Positions 16,902 to 26,189 are shown, counted from the first letter of the stretch. The stretch is 64,000 bases of DNA from Amorphoplanes friuliensis DSM 7358 (GCF_000494755.1 NC_022657.1:6052001-6116000); one strand, 5' to 3'. Notes: a model not told the origin generated them from the letters alone. Made by a program: numbers and translations.

Positions 16902-17786
16902 TCAGTGCTCGAGTGCGGTCGTGCTGGTCCAGCTGGCCAGGAGATCGAGGGCCTGGCGTTCGGGTGAGCCGGCCTCGGGCGAGTAGACGGTGATGCGGAG
17001 CCCCGGGTCGGCGGGCAGGTCGAGGGCTTCGTAGGGCAGGACCAGGTCGCCCACGAGCGGGTGGCGGAGGTGCTTCACACCGGAGCGGTTGAACTTCACG
17101 TCGTGCCTGGCCCAGCGCCGCGCGAACTCGTCGCTCCGCGTGGAGAGCTCCCCGATCAGGTCCGTCAGGCCCTTGTCGTGCGGCCAGCGGCCGGTCTCGG
17201 TACGCAGGAAGGCGACCGAGTCGTCCGCGGCCTTCTCCCACCGGGGCCAGAAGTCGGCCGAACCGGGGTCGAGGAACAGGAACCGCGCGACGTTGACCGG
17301 ACCACGCTGCGCGAACAGCGGGGAGTCGTAGACCGGGGCGTACAGGGCCCGGCCGAGAGAGTTGGCGGCGACGATGTCGAACCGCCCGTTGCGGAGGTAC
17401 GCCGGCAGGTCGGTCATCGCGTCGAGCATCCGCAGAACCATCGGCCGGACCCGCCCGGTCGCAGCGGGCGGCCGGCGCTGCGATGCGCTGACGGCGCGGG
17501 CCAGGTCGTAGAGGTAGGCCCGTTCGGCATCGTCGAGCTGGAGCGCATAGGACAGCGAGTCCAGCACCGAGTCCGAGGCGCCGCTCAGGTTCCCGCGCTC
17601 GAGGCGGATGTAGTAGTCGATGCTCATCCCGGCCAGCAGGGCCACCTCTTCGCGGCGCAACCCCGTCACCCGGCGATTGGCACCGAAGACGGGCAACCCG
17701 GCCTGCTGGGGCGTGATGCGGGCGCGACGCGTACCGAGAAACTCCCGCACCTCGGCGGCCCGCTCACGCCTCTCACTGTCGGTCAC
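16902..17786 (-). CDS. XRE-family regulator with MmyB-type ligand-binding domain
   Basis: A 294-residue regulator. Residues about 8-85 form an XRE helix-turn-helix (VTGLRREEVALLAGMSIDYY followed by IRLERG). Residues about 105-275 form the MmyB-like (PAS-like) ligand domain that binds fatty acids in characterised members. GTG start: a TACGGT hexamer is exactly 6 nt upstream, suggesting a leaderless transcript. It is divergent from the SDR oxidoreductase gene, which is the usual layout for this regulator family and its target, so it likely controls that SDR. Confidence 0.9.
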   Translation of the reverse strand: MTDSERRERAAEVREFLGTRRARITPQQAGLPVFGANRRVTGLRREEVALLAGMSIDYYIRLERGNLSGASDSVLDSLSYALQLDDAERAYLYDLARAVSASQRRPPAATGRVRPMVLRMLDAMTDLPAYLRNGRFDIVAANSLGRALYAPVYDSPLFAQRGPVNVARFLFLDPGSADFWPRWEKAADDSVAFLRTETGRWPHDKGLTDLIGELSTRSDEFARRWARHDVKFNRSGVKHLRHPLVGDLVLPYEALDLPADPGLRITVYSPEAGSPERQALDLLASWTSTTALEH

Positions 17787-17935
17787 CCCACCACCGTAGG
17801 TCGCGCGGCGGTGTGCTGGGAGGTACTGCCGTTACCCGGAAGAGCAGTGACTCCCGCCCGCGTCCGAAAGGGGTTGTTGTGGACGTACCCGACGGGCCCG
17901 TATCCCCGCACAACCCACGAGACAGGCGGCAAGTG

Positions 17936-18727
17936 GTGGTCAACCAATTCACGACCCATGCAGGACTCTTCGATCTGAGTGGAAAACGCGCGCTCGTCAC
18001 CGGCGGCACCCGGGGCATCGGGATGATGATCGCGCGTGGCCTTCTCCAGGCCGGCGCCCGCGTGGTGATCAGCTCACGCGACGCCGGAGCGTGCGCTCAG
18101 GCGCAGGAACAGCTGTCCGGCTTCGGTGAGGTGCGGGCCATCCCGGCCGACCTGTCCCGCCACGATGAGTGCCGACGGCTGGCCGGCCTCGTCACCGCCG
18201 GCTCGGAGCGTCTCGACATCCTGGTCAACAACGCGGGCGCCATGTGGGACGAGCCGCTCGAGACGTTTCCGGACGCGGGTTGGGACACGGTCGTCGATCT
18301 GAACCTGAAGGCGCCGTTCTGGCTGGTCCAGGCGCTTCTGCCCGCGCTTCGCAAGGCGGGCAGCGCCGACAATCCGGCGCGGATCGTCAACATCGGCAGC
18401 ATCGCCGCCATCCACGTCCCCCACCGGCCCAACTACTCGTACTCCAGCAGCAAGGCCGCGCTTCATCAGCTCACCCGGGTGCTGGCCAGGGAGTTGGGAC
18501 CGCAGCACGTCACCGTGAACGCCGTGGCGCCGGGAGCGTTCCCGTCGGCGATGATGGCGGCAACCCTCGACGAGTTGGGCGAGGCGATCGCAGCGGCGGC
18601 CCCGCTACGCCGGATCGGCCGTGACGACGACATGGCGGGTGTCGCCGTCTTCCTCTCCGGCCGGGCCGGCGCCTACCTGACGGGAGCGGTGATTCCCGTC
18701 GACGGCGGCATCGCCACCACCGCGTAG
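17936..18727 (+). CDS. SDR-family oxidoreductase
   Basis: A 263-residue classical short-chain dehydrogenase/reductase. TGGTRGIG is the NAD(P)-binding glycine turn, NNAG is the structural motif, Ser in NIGSIA and Tyr and Lys in YSSSK form the active site, and the C-terminal YLTGAVIPVDGG is complete. The Arg after TGGT favours NADP(H). The start is uncertain: GTG at 17936 follows AGGCGG, but an in-frame GTG at 17879 with AAAGGGG upstream is also possible. It is divergently paired with the XRE/MmyB regulator. The substrate is unknown. Confidence 0.9.
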   Translation: MVNQFTTHAGLFDLSGKRALVTGGTRGIGMMIARGLLQAGARVVISSRDAGACAQAQEQLSGFGEVRAIPADLSRHDECRRLAGLVTAGSERLDILVNNAGAMWDEPLETFPDAGWDTVVDLNLKAPFWLVQALLPALRKAGSADNPARIVNIGSIAAIHVPHRPNYSYSSSKAALHQLTRVLARELGPQHVTVNAVAPGAFPSAMMAATLDELGEAIAAAAPLRRIGRDDDMAGVAVFLSGRAGAYLTGAVIPVDGGIATTA

Positions 18728-18737
18728 CGGTCGGGGG

Positions 18738-20477
18738 TCACCAGGTGAATTCGGGGCTCTTGGCGGTGCCGCTGGGGATCAGGTCGCGGCCGGTGTATTC
18801 CCAGGATTCCTCGACGTAGTAGGTGTCGCCGTGCGGGATGTTGACCTCGAACGGGCCGCACACGTGTTCCATGGCCAGGTCGGTGAACATCAGGCCTTTG
18901 CACGTGTACGGGCCGGCGGCGACCGCCTGCGTGCCGGCGTCGCGGACCGACATGGTGATGTCGACCTGGATGCCCGGGGTGGCCTCCATGTTGCCGATGA
19001 TGCGGACCGCGTCGCCGAAGGCGTAACACGGTTTGGCGAGGACGGGGTGGCCCAGGCTCCAGCTGTTCGTGTCCGCGCACTGGTACGGGCCGTACTCGGC
19101 CTCACCCTCCACTTTGCCGGGTGCGGGCGGGGTCACTCCCGGCTTGGGAACGAGTGGGGCCGACGGAGCGACAGCGCGGGGCGGCGCGGATCTGCCCCCG
19201 GCCCTGGTCGTTGTGGGTGTGGCCGCTCCCAGCGCACCGGCGCCCGACTGCGGCGCGGCGCCGGCGGGTGGGGCCGAGCCGGAGGTCAGGGGTGTCGGCA
19301 GCACGGCGGCACCACCGCCGGTGCCCAGTCCTTGTGCGGGCGCGGGACCGGCGTCGGTCCGCACGGAGCCCGCGTCGCGCTGCTGGAAGGCCTGGTAGCC
19401 GCCGATGCCCGCGATCAGGGCGGCGCCCGCGACGAGGGCGACGATCATGCCGTTGCGGCGGCCCCAGACCCAGCTCCGCGGGCTGTTCGGCGGGCGGCGG
19501 CGGCGCGCCGGGCCGCCCTCGGGGGCTCGGGGTGGTGTCGCGCGGACGGCCGGGGTCAGCACGGTCTCGTCGGCGTGGTCCAGCGGCGGGGGCAGGGCGG
19601 GCTCGGACGCCAGGATGCGGGCCAGGTCGCGCAGGACGGTGGCGAGGTCACCGGCCGCGGGCCGCCCGGCAGGGTCCTTGTCGAGGCAGGACTCGATCAC
19701 CGACCAGATCCGGTCGGGCATGCCGGCGGGCCGGTCCGGCTCGTCGTCCAGGTGGCGGCGCAGGACGGCGAGCGGCTCTCCCGCGTACGGCGTACGCCCG
19801 GCGACGAGTTCGTAGAGGACAACGCCGAGGGCGTACACGTCGGCGGCTGCGCAGGCGTCACCGCCGGTGATGACCTCGGGGGCCATGTAGTGCGGCGTAC
19901 CGATGATGGAGTGCGGGGTGGTGAGGCCGGCGGCGTCGATCACACGGGCGATGCCGAAGTCGGTGAGGCGCACGTCGGCGCGGGTGTCGCCGGCCTGGAG
20001 CAGGATGTTGTCGGGTTTGACGTCGCGGTGCACGACCCCGAGCGCGTGCGCCTCGGCCAGGGCCGCCGCGACCTGGGCCAGCAGCCGCGCGGCCTCGCCG
20101 GGGGCGAGGGTGCCGTCCGAGCGCAGCCGTTCGCGCAGGCTGCCCCCGGCAACGAAGTCCATGACCAGGCCCAGCGACTCCCCCGCGCTGAAGAGGTCCC
20201 GGACGCCGACGATGTTCTCGTGCTTGACCAGCATCAGGATCGTGCGTTCCTGAACGAAGCGGGTGACCAGCTTCGGCTGCCGCAGCAGCCCCTCGTGCAG
20301 CAGTTTCACGGCGACCTGCTCGCCCGAGGTCCGTTCGATCCCCCGCCACACGGTCCCGGTCGCCCCCTGACCCACCGGGCAGATCAGGATGTACGAATTG
20401 CCGACGCACCGGCCGCTGAGGTCGACGGTGGCGGGCTCGTCCAGCCCGGTCCCGTTCAAGGAGGAGTCTGGCTGCAC
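18738..20477 (-). CDS. Transmembrane serine/threonine protein kinase
   Basis: A 579-residue receptor-type kinase. Residues about 27-280 are the catalytic domain, with VGQGATGTVW (glycine loop), VAVKLL (ATP Lys), HRDVKPDN (catalytic loop) and DFG. A single membrane helix (GMIVALVAGAALIAGIGGY) lies near residue 345. It is followed by a Pro/Ala/Gly-rich linker and an exported C-terminal domain of about 130 residues with four Cys, which has no PASTA repeats and is not recognised. The linker and extracytoplasmic domain imply an external signal. The gene converges with the SDR gene, leaving 10 bp. Confidence 0.92.
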   Translation of the reverse strand: MQPDSSLNGTGLDEPATVDLSGRCVGNSYILICPVGQGATGTVWRGIERTSGEQVAVKLLHEGLLRQPKLVTRFVQERTILMLVKHENIVGVRDLFSAGESLGLVMDFVAGGSLRERLRSDGTLAPGEAARLLAQVAAALAEAHALGVVHRDVKPDNILLQAGDTRADVRLTDFGIARVIDAAGLTTPHSIIGTPHYMAPEVITGGDACAAADVYALGVVLYELVAGRTPYAGEPLAVLRRHLDDEPDRPAGMPDRIWSVIESCLDKDPAGRPAAGDLATVLRDLARILASEPALPPPLDHADETVLTPAVRATPPRAPEGGPARRRRPPNSPRSWVWGRRNGMIVALVAGAALIAGIGGYQAFQQRDAGSVRTDAGPAPAQGLGTGGGAAVLPTPLTSGSAPPAGAAPQSGAGALGAATPTTTRAGGRSAPPRAVAPSAPLVPKPGVTPPAPGKVEGEAEYGPYQCADTNSWSLGHPVLAKPCYAFGDAVRIIGNMEATPGIQVDITMSVRDAGTQAVAAGPYTCKGLMFTDLAMEHVCGPFEVNIPHGDTYYVEESWEYTGRDLIPSGTAKSPEFTW

Positions 20478-20564
20478 GTGTCGTGGTGTCCTTTCGCGGC
20501 CGGTGACAGCTGTGGCGACGACATCCTGGTGGGCGTGATTCGTCCCCGCAACGGCCGCGTGCCG

Positions 20565-20584
20565 GAAGTGTCACGAAGTGTCAG
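20565..20584 (+). repeat. Perfect 10-bp direct repeat in the kinase/GCS2-like intergenic region
   Basis: GAAGTGTCAC is followed immediately by GAAGTGTCAG. Two head-to-tail copies with one-turn spacing can mark a response-regulator or ECF-type binding site. Nothing else in this 200-bp divergent region stands out. Confidence 0.4.
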
Positions 20585-20676
20585 GCCTTCATGATGCCCG
20601 TCACCATTCGTCCGGCGGTTCGTTCTTCCTTCACCCGTGGCCGCAGGACGGGTGGTTGAGACGGCGTTTGCTGGGC

Positions 20677-21426
20677 ATGCGCGGCCCCATGAACAGCGAA
20701 GGTCCCCGGGTTGCCCGCCGGCGAGCGCCGAGTGTCCCGGCTCTGCGGGTGGAGGAGGAGTTTCTGCTGCTCGATCTGCAGAGCCGCCCGGAGGTCCGGC
20801 ACAGCACGGTCAGGACGGTCACGCCGCCCTGCACCGGCCTGCCGGAGCTCGCGGCACGGCTCAGGGAGCTGCGCCGGGTCTCCGCGACGGCTGCCCACGG
20901 GACGCGGGTCCACGTCGCCGTGCCGGATCGCAGGACGGCGTCCCAGGTCTGTGACCACCTTCTCGCCTGGCTGCCGCTGATCCAGGCGCTGACCGCCGGC
21001 TCCCCGCTGCGTGAGGGTGCCGACACCGGGCACGACGCCACCGGGGTGTTGCCGGCCACGGCCCGGCCGTCCGCCGCCTTCCCGGCGGGTGTGGAGGTAC
21101 GGGTCGGCGACGTGTGCCCGACGGTCGACGACACCGTGCTGGTGGCGGGTCTCCTCCGCGCGCTGGTCGCGACCGCCACGGAGTACGTCGCCACCGGCGT
21201 ACCGGCGGTGCCGGTGGCCGACCGCGTGCTGCGCGCCGCTCAGCGCGACGCCGCCCACGAGGGTCTGGAGGGGACGCTGCTCGATCTGCGGACCCTGGCG
21301 TCGAGGCCCGCCTGGGCGCTGCTCGACGACCTGGTCACGGCGGTCGGCCCCGCCCTGACCCGGCACGGCGACCTGGGGTTCGTCCGCGACGGTCTCGCCC
21401 GGGCCCGGCTCACCGTCGACGGCTGA
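20677..21426 (+). CDS. Shortened glutamate-cysteine ligase (GCS2/YbdK) homologue
   Basis: A 249-residue protein clearly related to YbdK-type carboxylate-amine ligases, which are usually about 360-380 residues. Recognisable blocks remain in order: VEEEFLLLD (N-terminal strand), TGLPELAARLRELR, RVHVAVPDR (normally CGCHVHVGVPD), WLPLIQALTAGSP, then VEVRVGDVCPTVDDTVLVAG. Missing are the residues between the first and third blocks that include the GTSP segment, and those between SPLREGADTG and VEVRV that carry the substrate loop. Catalysis is therefore doubtful; it may be a degenerate or regulatory paralogue. Start is uncertain (20677 or 20689). It lies 11 bp before an unknown gene on the same strand. 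Confidence 0.65.
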   Translation: MRGPMNSEGPRVARRRAPSVPALRVEEEFLLLDLQSRPEVRHSTVRTVTPPCTGLPELAARLRELRRVSATAAHGTRVHVAVPDRRTASQVCDHLLAWLPLIQALTAGSPLREGADTGHDATGVLPATARPSAAFPAGVEVRVGDVCPTVDDTVLVAGLLRALVATATEYVATGVPAVPVADRVLRAAQRDAAHEGLEGTLLDLRTLASRPAWALLDDLVTAVGPALTRHGDLGFVRDGLARARLTVDG

Positions 21427-21437
21427 GTCCGCCGTGA

Positions 21438-22910
21438 ATGAAACCGATCGATGCGGGTACGCGGCGACCCACAGTGACCGACCGTGACCGTCCGCGAGGA
21501 GAACGTGCCGTGGAAGAGTTCGTGACCGGCCCGGGTGAACGGGGACTCACCATGGACCGGGTCATGTCGCACGACGGACCCGAACGCCCTCTCCTGGAGG
21601 CGGCGTCCCGCGCCGCCCGCGGGAGAAGCTGCGACGACCTGAACCGGGTGCCGGTGCTGGGCCGGCACGGAAGCTTGCCGGACTCGTTGCGGCGGCACGC
21701 GCTGGCGCACCTCGACCGGGCCGAGGCCGTGCCGCTGGAACAGCTTCCGCACGTGGACGCGGCGTCCGTCGCGGCCTGGATCGCCGAGCACTATCCGGCC
21801 GGGTCCTATCCGGGGGTGGTGATCGGCTCCGCGCACGGCGGGGCGGTGCACCTGGCGGCAGCGCTGGGCGCGGCCTGGTTGCCGACCACCTTCACGGTCA
21901 CCGTGCCGCGGGACGACAGCTCGGCCGGTGACTGGGCGGGCGCAATGGCCGCCGGGGCCACTGCCGCCGGCCTGATCCTGGCCCGGAACCCCCAGGTCAG
22001 CGTGCGGCAGGTGCACGATCCGGTACGCCGTGGCCCGCTGTGCGGCTCGACGATCACCCTCCACGTGCGGTGGCGGCAGCTGCCTCCGGCGTACCGGCAT
22101 TTCCTCCGGACGCGCCTGGATCCGGGGGCGCCGGTCCTGTTGTTGCGCGACACCCGCAGCTGGCCGGTCGTCGAGCCGGGCCCGGGTCACAGCTTCCAGC
22201 TCGGCAGCCCGGCAAGTGGCCTGGCCCCGGAGCAGTACTCGATGGAGTACGCGCCGTTCCGGCGGCTGATGTACAGCATCGGCGAGCAGAGCTGGCCGGT
22301 CCCCGGGTGGAACGGCCTGCCCCGCTACGCCGAGCTGGCCGGGGAGCCCGAGCTCGACCGCGACCTGCGCCGGCTCTGCGCCGACTCCGGGCGGCCCGTG
22401 CACCGGGCGCTCTACCGGGGCCCGGACGCGCTGAGCTCGTGTGTCGCCGACCTGTACCGCCGGATGCTGGCCGCCGCCGGCCGGAACGCCGACCGGTGTG
22501 TCATCGAGTCCGGCCGGCTCGTCGACCCCTGGCGGGTGCTGAAGTCGGGCCTGGTGCCGTTCTGGTGCGAGTTCCCGTCACGGGCGGCGGTCGACGCGGC
22601 CGAGTGGTGGCTGGCCGGCAGTGCGCCGTTCGACTCCGTCACGGGTCTTCCGGAGGCGCCGGGCACCGTCTGCGACACGCACGCCGATGTCGCGCAGTGG
22701 CGGGCCGTGTCCCGTTTCGCCCGGCACCGGCCGGACCTGAGCCGTCAGGCCATGGGCCGCTATCCCCTGCTGCCCCTGGCGACCAGTCACGCGTCCACCG
22801 TGATCCGTGGTCTGGAGAAGCAGTCGCCGGACCCGGATCCGCTGACCATGCCGGACGTCGTGACCGCGCTGCGCCAGGCCGGGTCGCGGCTGGGCTTCCT
22901 GGTGGGCTGA
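21438..22910 (+). CDS. Unknown protein downstream of the GCS2-like gene
   Basis: A 490-residue soluble protein that I do not recognise. It has one strand-turn-helix segment, GVVIGSAHGGAVHLAAAL, which looks like a nucleotide- or substrate-binding turn, and a C-terminal half rich in Trp, Tyr and Cys (VIESGRLVDPWRVLKSGLVP, FWCEF). No membrane segments. It starts 11 bp after the GCS2-like gene and probably shares its transcript; an in-frame ATG at 21552 is an alternative start because the first 38 residues are Arg-rich and low in order. The pairing suggests a joint role, but nothing in the sequence defines it. Confidence 0.55.
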   Translation: MKPIDAGTRRPTVTDRDRPRGERAVEEFVTGPGERGLTMDRVMSHDGPERPLLEAASRAARGRSCDDLNRVPVLGRHGSLPDSLRRHALAHLDRAEAVPLEQLPHVDAASVAAWIAEHYPAGSYPGVVIGSAHGGAVHLAAALGAAWLPTTFTVTVPRDDSSAGDWAGAMAAGATAAGLILARNPQVSVRQVHDPVRRGPLCGSTITLHVRWRQLPPAYRHFLRTRLDPGAPVLLLRDTRSWPVVEPGPGHSFQLGSPASGLAPEQYSMEYAPFRRLMYSIGEQSWPVPGWNGLPRYAELAGEPELDRDLRRLCADSGRPVHRALYRGPDALSSCVADLYRRMLAAAGRNADRCVIESGRLVDPWRVLKSGLVPFWCEFPSRAAVDAAEWWLAGSAPFDSVTGLPEAPGTVCDTHADVAQWRAVSRFARHRPDLSRQAMGRYPLLPLATSHASTVIRGLEKQSPDPDPLTMPDVVTALRQAGSRLGFLVG

Positions 22911-22917
22911 GCGGAGG

Positions 22918-24687
22918 TCAGTCGCCCGGTGCCGCGGCGACGATCCGCCGGTCGCCGGGCATCTGCCGGGTGACACCGGTGCTGTCGAGCAGTTCCAGCA
23001 GCGGCACGGCGACCCGCCGGCTCGTGCCCAGCGCCTGCCGGGCCTCGCTCACGGTGAACGGGTCGGGCAGCCCGGCGAGGACCCGGGCGGCCTGACGCGG
23101 CGCCCCGGCACGCAGGATCACGGTGCCGCCCAGCTGGACCACCAGCCCGGCCCGGACGGCGGCGCCGAGCTGCCGGCCGCCCAGCCCCAGCTCGGTGAGC
23201 CGGTTCGCCTCCGGCGCCGTGAACGGCCGGTCGGCCAGCCCTTCAAAAGCACGGTCGACGGCCAGGACCAGATCCTCCGGTACGCCCATGGCGCCGGACG
23301 AGATCCGGCCGCCCCGGCTGACCAGCGGTGGACGGACGAGCGCCTCGACCAGCGCCCGGTCCGGCAGACCGAGCCGGTGCCGCAGCGCCTCGACGGGTGC
23401 GCCCGGCTCCAGCGGATTTTCGGCGGCGTACGCGGCCAGTTCCTCACTCAGCCGCTCACCCAGCGCTCGCCAGTGGCCGGGGTCGGCCAGCCAGCGGCCC
23501 GCGACGGCGGCACCCGGGTCGTCGACGCCCATCCGGAGCAGGTCGTCGCGCGGCACGAGCAGGCGCCGGCGCAACTCGTCCGCCGCGTCGGGCACGCCGT
23601 GCATCGTGGCCAGTTCGGTGGCCCGGGCCGCGGCGGCACCCCGGCGGCTGAGCCCCGGCGGTACGACGTCGAGGACCGTGACCCCACCGGCGATGTGGTG
23701 GCGGCCCGGGTCGCGGATCAGGGCGCGGTCGCCGATGCGCAGGGGCAGGACTGTGCCGAGCCGCAGACGGGCGGTGTCCGTGCCGAGCGGGCGTACCCGG
23801 GCGGGAACGGCGGCCGACCCGACGTGCAGGGTGACCGAGGCGGGGAGGTCGGCCACCGGGTCTCCGTGGACGCGCACGTCGACGAGGTCGGTGAAACGGA
23901 ACCGGCCGGGGGTCAGCAGCGCGCTGCCCCGGCCGGCATCGTCCTTGCCGACCCCGCGCAGGTTGACGGCGACCCGGGCGACCGCGCGGACCTCGTCGGT
24001 GGCGGCGCCCAAGCTCTGCAGCCCTCGGACGCGCACCGGCACGGGCCGGGTGGCACCGGTCAGTTCGAGCTCGTCACCGGGTCGCAGGGTGCCGGCGCCG
24101 AGCGTGCCGGTGACCACCGTCCCGGCACCCTTGATCGTGAAGGAGCGGTCGATCCACAGCCGCACCGTGGCACCGGTGTCGGGCTCGGGCAGCCGGTCGA
24201 CCAGCCGGTCCAGGGCGGCGCGCAGGTCGTCGAGCCCGGCGCCGGTGACGCCGCTGACCGCGACCGCCTCGACGTCGCCGAGCGGGGTGGCGCCGATCTC
24301 GGCCCGGGCCTGCGCGGTCGCCGGTCCCGGGTCGGCGAGGTCGCTGCGGGTGACCACCAGGAGCCCGTGCCGCACGCCGGCGGCCTCCAGCGCGGCGAGG
24401 TGCTCGGCGGACTGGGCCCGCCAGCCCTCGTCGGCCGCGACGACGATCATCGCGGCGGGCACCGGGCCGATCCCGGCGAGCATGGTCGGCACGAAGCGCT
24501 CGTGACCGGGGACGTCGACGAACGCGACGGTCGCGCCGGACGGCAGGCCGGTCCACGCGAAGCCGAGGTCGATGGTCATGCCGCGGCGGCGTTCCTCGGC
24601 CCACCGGTCCGGTTCCATGCCGGTCAGGGCCCGGACCAGGGTCGACTTGCCGTGGTCGACGTGCCCGGCGGTGGCCAGCACGTGCAT
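22918..24687 (-). CDS. selB: Selenocysteine-specific translation elongation factor SelB
   Basis: A 589-residue SelB. The GTPase domain starts at residue 1 with GHVDHGKSTLVRALTG (P-loop) and has DVPGHERF (switch II) and TRSDLAD for guanine recognition. EF-Tu-like domains II and III follow. The C-terminal third (about residues 400-589) is the winged-helix region that binds the SECIS hairpin of the mRNA. SelB brings Sec-tRNA to the UGA of selenoprotein messages. Its ATG starts 1 nt after the selA stop, so the two are coupled. The only visible customer in the window is the formate dehydrogenase. Confidence 0.96.
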   Translation of the reverse strand: MHVLATAGHVDHGKSTLVRALTGMEPDRWAEERRRGMTIDLGFAWTGLPSGATVAFVDVPGHERFVPTMLAGIGPVPAAMIVVAADEGWRAQSAEHLAALEAAGVRHGLLVVTRSDLADPGPATAQARAEIGATPLGDVEAVAVSGVTGAGLDDLRAALDRLVDRLPEPDTGATVRLWIDRSFTIKGAGTVVTGTLGAGTLRPGDELELTGATRPVPVRVRGLQSLGAATDEVRAVARVAVNLRGVGKDDAGRGSALLTPGRFRFTDLVDVRVHGDPVADLPASVTLHVGSAAVPARVRPLGTDTARLRLGTVLPLRIGDRALIRDPGRHHIAGGVTVLDVVPPGLSRRGAAAARATELATMHGVPDAADELRRRLLVPRDDLLRMGVDDPGAAVAGRWLADPGHWRALGERLSEELAAYAAENPLEPGAPVEALRHRLGLPDRALVEALVRPPLVSRGGRISSGAMGVPEDLVLAVDRAFEGLADRPFTAPEANRLTELGLGGRQLGAAVRAGLVVQLGGTVILRAGAPRQAARVLAGLPDPFTVSEARQALGTSRRVAVPLLELLDSTGVTRQMPGDRRIVAAAPGD

Positions 24688-24688
24688 G

Positions 24689-25981
24689 TCAGCGGTCTCC
24701 GGCCGAGCGGACGGCGGCGATCAGCGCGGCGTCATCATCCACGCTGATGCAGCGCAGGTCGAGCAGCAGCCGGCCGCGCTCGACACGGCCGACGACCGGG
24801 GTGCTGCCGCGGCGCAGCGGCTCGGCCCGGTCCGCGGGCGCCGAGATCGCCCAGGACGGAAGTTCGAGCTCCGGCGCGCCACCACCGCCGACCACCGCCA
24901 CGGACGGCACGACCTCGGCGCCGAGCGCGGCGGCGACCTTCTCGGTACGCACGCGCAGCGCCGCCGGGTCGTACCGGAGGGCCTGCCAGGTGGGTGTCTC
25001 GGGACCGGTGAGCGTGGCCTGCAGCGCGGCGAGGGTCAGCTTGTCCACCCGCAGCGCACGGGCGAGCGGATGCCGCCGGAGCTGCTCGATCAGGTCCGCC
25101 GCGCCGAGCAGCAGGCCGCACTGGGGACCGCCGAGCAGCTTGTCCCCGCTGGCGATGACCAGATCGGCGCCGGCCCGCAGGGTGGTGGCCGCGTCCGGCT
25201 CGTCGGGCAGCAGCGGGTCGGGGGCGAGCAGACCCGAACCGATGTCGGCGACGACGGGGGTGCCGAGCCCGGTCAGCTCGGCGACGCCGACGGAACGGGT
25301 GAAGCCGCGGACGACGAAGTTCGACGGGTGGACCTTGAGGATGAAACCGGTGTCCGGCCCGACGGCGGCGAGGTAGTCGGCGCGGGACGTGCGGTTGGTG
25401 GTGCCGACCTCGCGGAGCCGGGCACCGGTGGACTCGAGCAGGTCGGGCAGCCGGAAACCGTCGCCGATCTCGACGAGCTCACCACGGCTGACGACGATCT
25501 CCCGTCCGGCGCTCAGCGCGGTCGCGGCGAGGACCAGGGCGGCGGCGCCGTTGTTGACCACGTGCACGGCGCCCGCAGCGGGAACGGCGGCGGCCAGAGC
25601 GGCGAGAGCGGTGCGGCCACGCCGGGCGCGCCGGCCCGTCGCGAGATCCAGCTCGACGTCGGTGTGCGCGCCGGCCGCGGCGATGGCGTCCAGGGCGGCC
25701 GGTGACAGCGCGGCCCGGCCCAGGTTGGTGTGCAGCACCACGCCGGTCGCGTTGAGGACGGCCCGCAGGCCACCCGCGGTGCCGGGAAGCGCGTCCACCA
25801 CGGCGTCGACCACCCCGGCCGGGTCGAGCTCACCGGCCCGCGCACGCTGCTGGACGGCGGTGACGACGGCCTTGACCGCCGGGCGGCCGAGCCGCGTCAG
25901 AGCGCCGGCCAGCCGGGGGTCGTCCAGGACCACATCGGTACGCGGCACCAGCCTGCGCCGGTCGACCGTGGCGTCCGCCAC
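24689..25981 (-). CDS. selA: L-seryl-tRNA(Sec) selenium transferase SelA
   Basis: A 430-residue PLP enzyme that converts Ser-tRNA(Sec) to Sec-tRNA(Sec) using selenophosphate. Visible features are NATGVVLHTNLGRA in the N-terminal part of the PLP domain, KVHPSNFVVRGF, and ASGDKLLGGPQ with the Schiff-base Lys at about residue 281. The length is close to the usual bacterial SelA. GTG at 25981 is chosen since GGAGG is 5 nt upstream; reading further upstream would run into the tRNA gene. It is transcribed just after selC and coupled to selB. Confidence 0.96.
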   Translation of the reverse strand: MADATVDRRRLVPRTDVVLDDPRLAGALTRLGRPAVKAVVTAVQQRARAGELDPAGVVDAVVDALPGTAGGLRAVLNATGVVLHTNLGRAALSPAALDAIAAAGAHTDVELDLATGRRARRGRTALAALAAAVPAAGAVHVVNNGAAALVLAATALSAGREIVVSRGELVEIGDGFRLPDLLESTGARLREVGTTNRTSRADYLAAVGPDTGFILKVHPSNFVVRGFTRSVGVAELTGLGTPVVADIGSGLLAPDPLLPDEPDAATTLRAGADLVIASGDKLLGGPQCGLLLGAADLIEQLRRHPLARALRVDKLTLAALQATLTGPETPTWQALRYDPAALRVRTEKVAAALGAEVVPSVAVVGGGGAPELELPSWAISAPADRAEPLRRGSTPVVGRVERGRLLLDLRCISVDDDAALIAAVRSAGDR

Positions 25982-26024
25982 CCGAGCCTCCTGTCCCGCC
26001 CACACCCCTCGAGGAGCTGGAAAG

Positions 26025-26117
26025 CGGAGGCGGACGGGAATCGAACCCGCCCGGCCCGGATACCGGGCCACACCGGTTTTGAAGACCGGGAGGGGCACCA
26101 GCCACCTGAACGCCTCC
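26025..26117 (-). tRNA. selC: tRNA-Sec (selC), anticodon TCA
   Basis: A 93-nt tRNA. The acceptor stem GGAGGCG pairs with CGCCTCC. The anticodon stem CCGGT/ACCGG closes the loop CTTCAAA, with anticodon TCA at 26080-26082, which reads UGA. The very long variable arm folds as GGCCCGG, loop TATC, CGGGCC. The T arm is GCGGG, TTCGATT, CCCGT. CCA is not encoded. The long variable arm and extended acceptor are specific to tRNA-Sec. It lies between selA and the divergent selD. Confidence 0.95.
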
Positions 26118-26189
26118 GGTGATCACACTAGGCCGGGACGCCCCGCTCTGCACGGGCGGAACGCCGCCACCCGTGCAAAAGTGGGACGG

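Noticed and set aside
25982..26098. N-terminal extension of SelA through the tRNA gene
   Set aside because: It overlaps selC and the GTG at 25981 has a good ribosome binding site.
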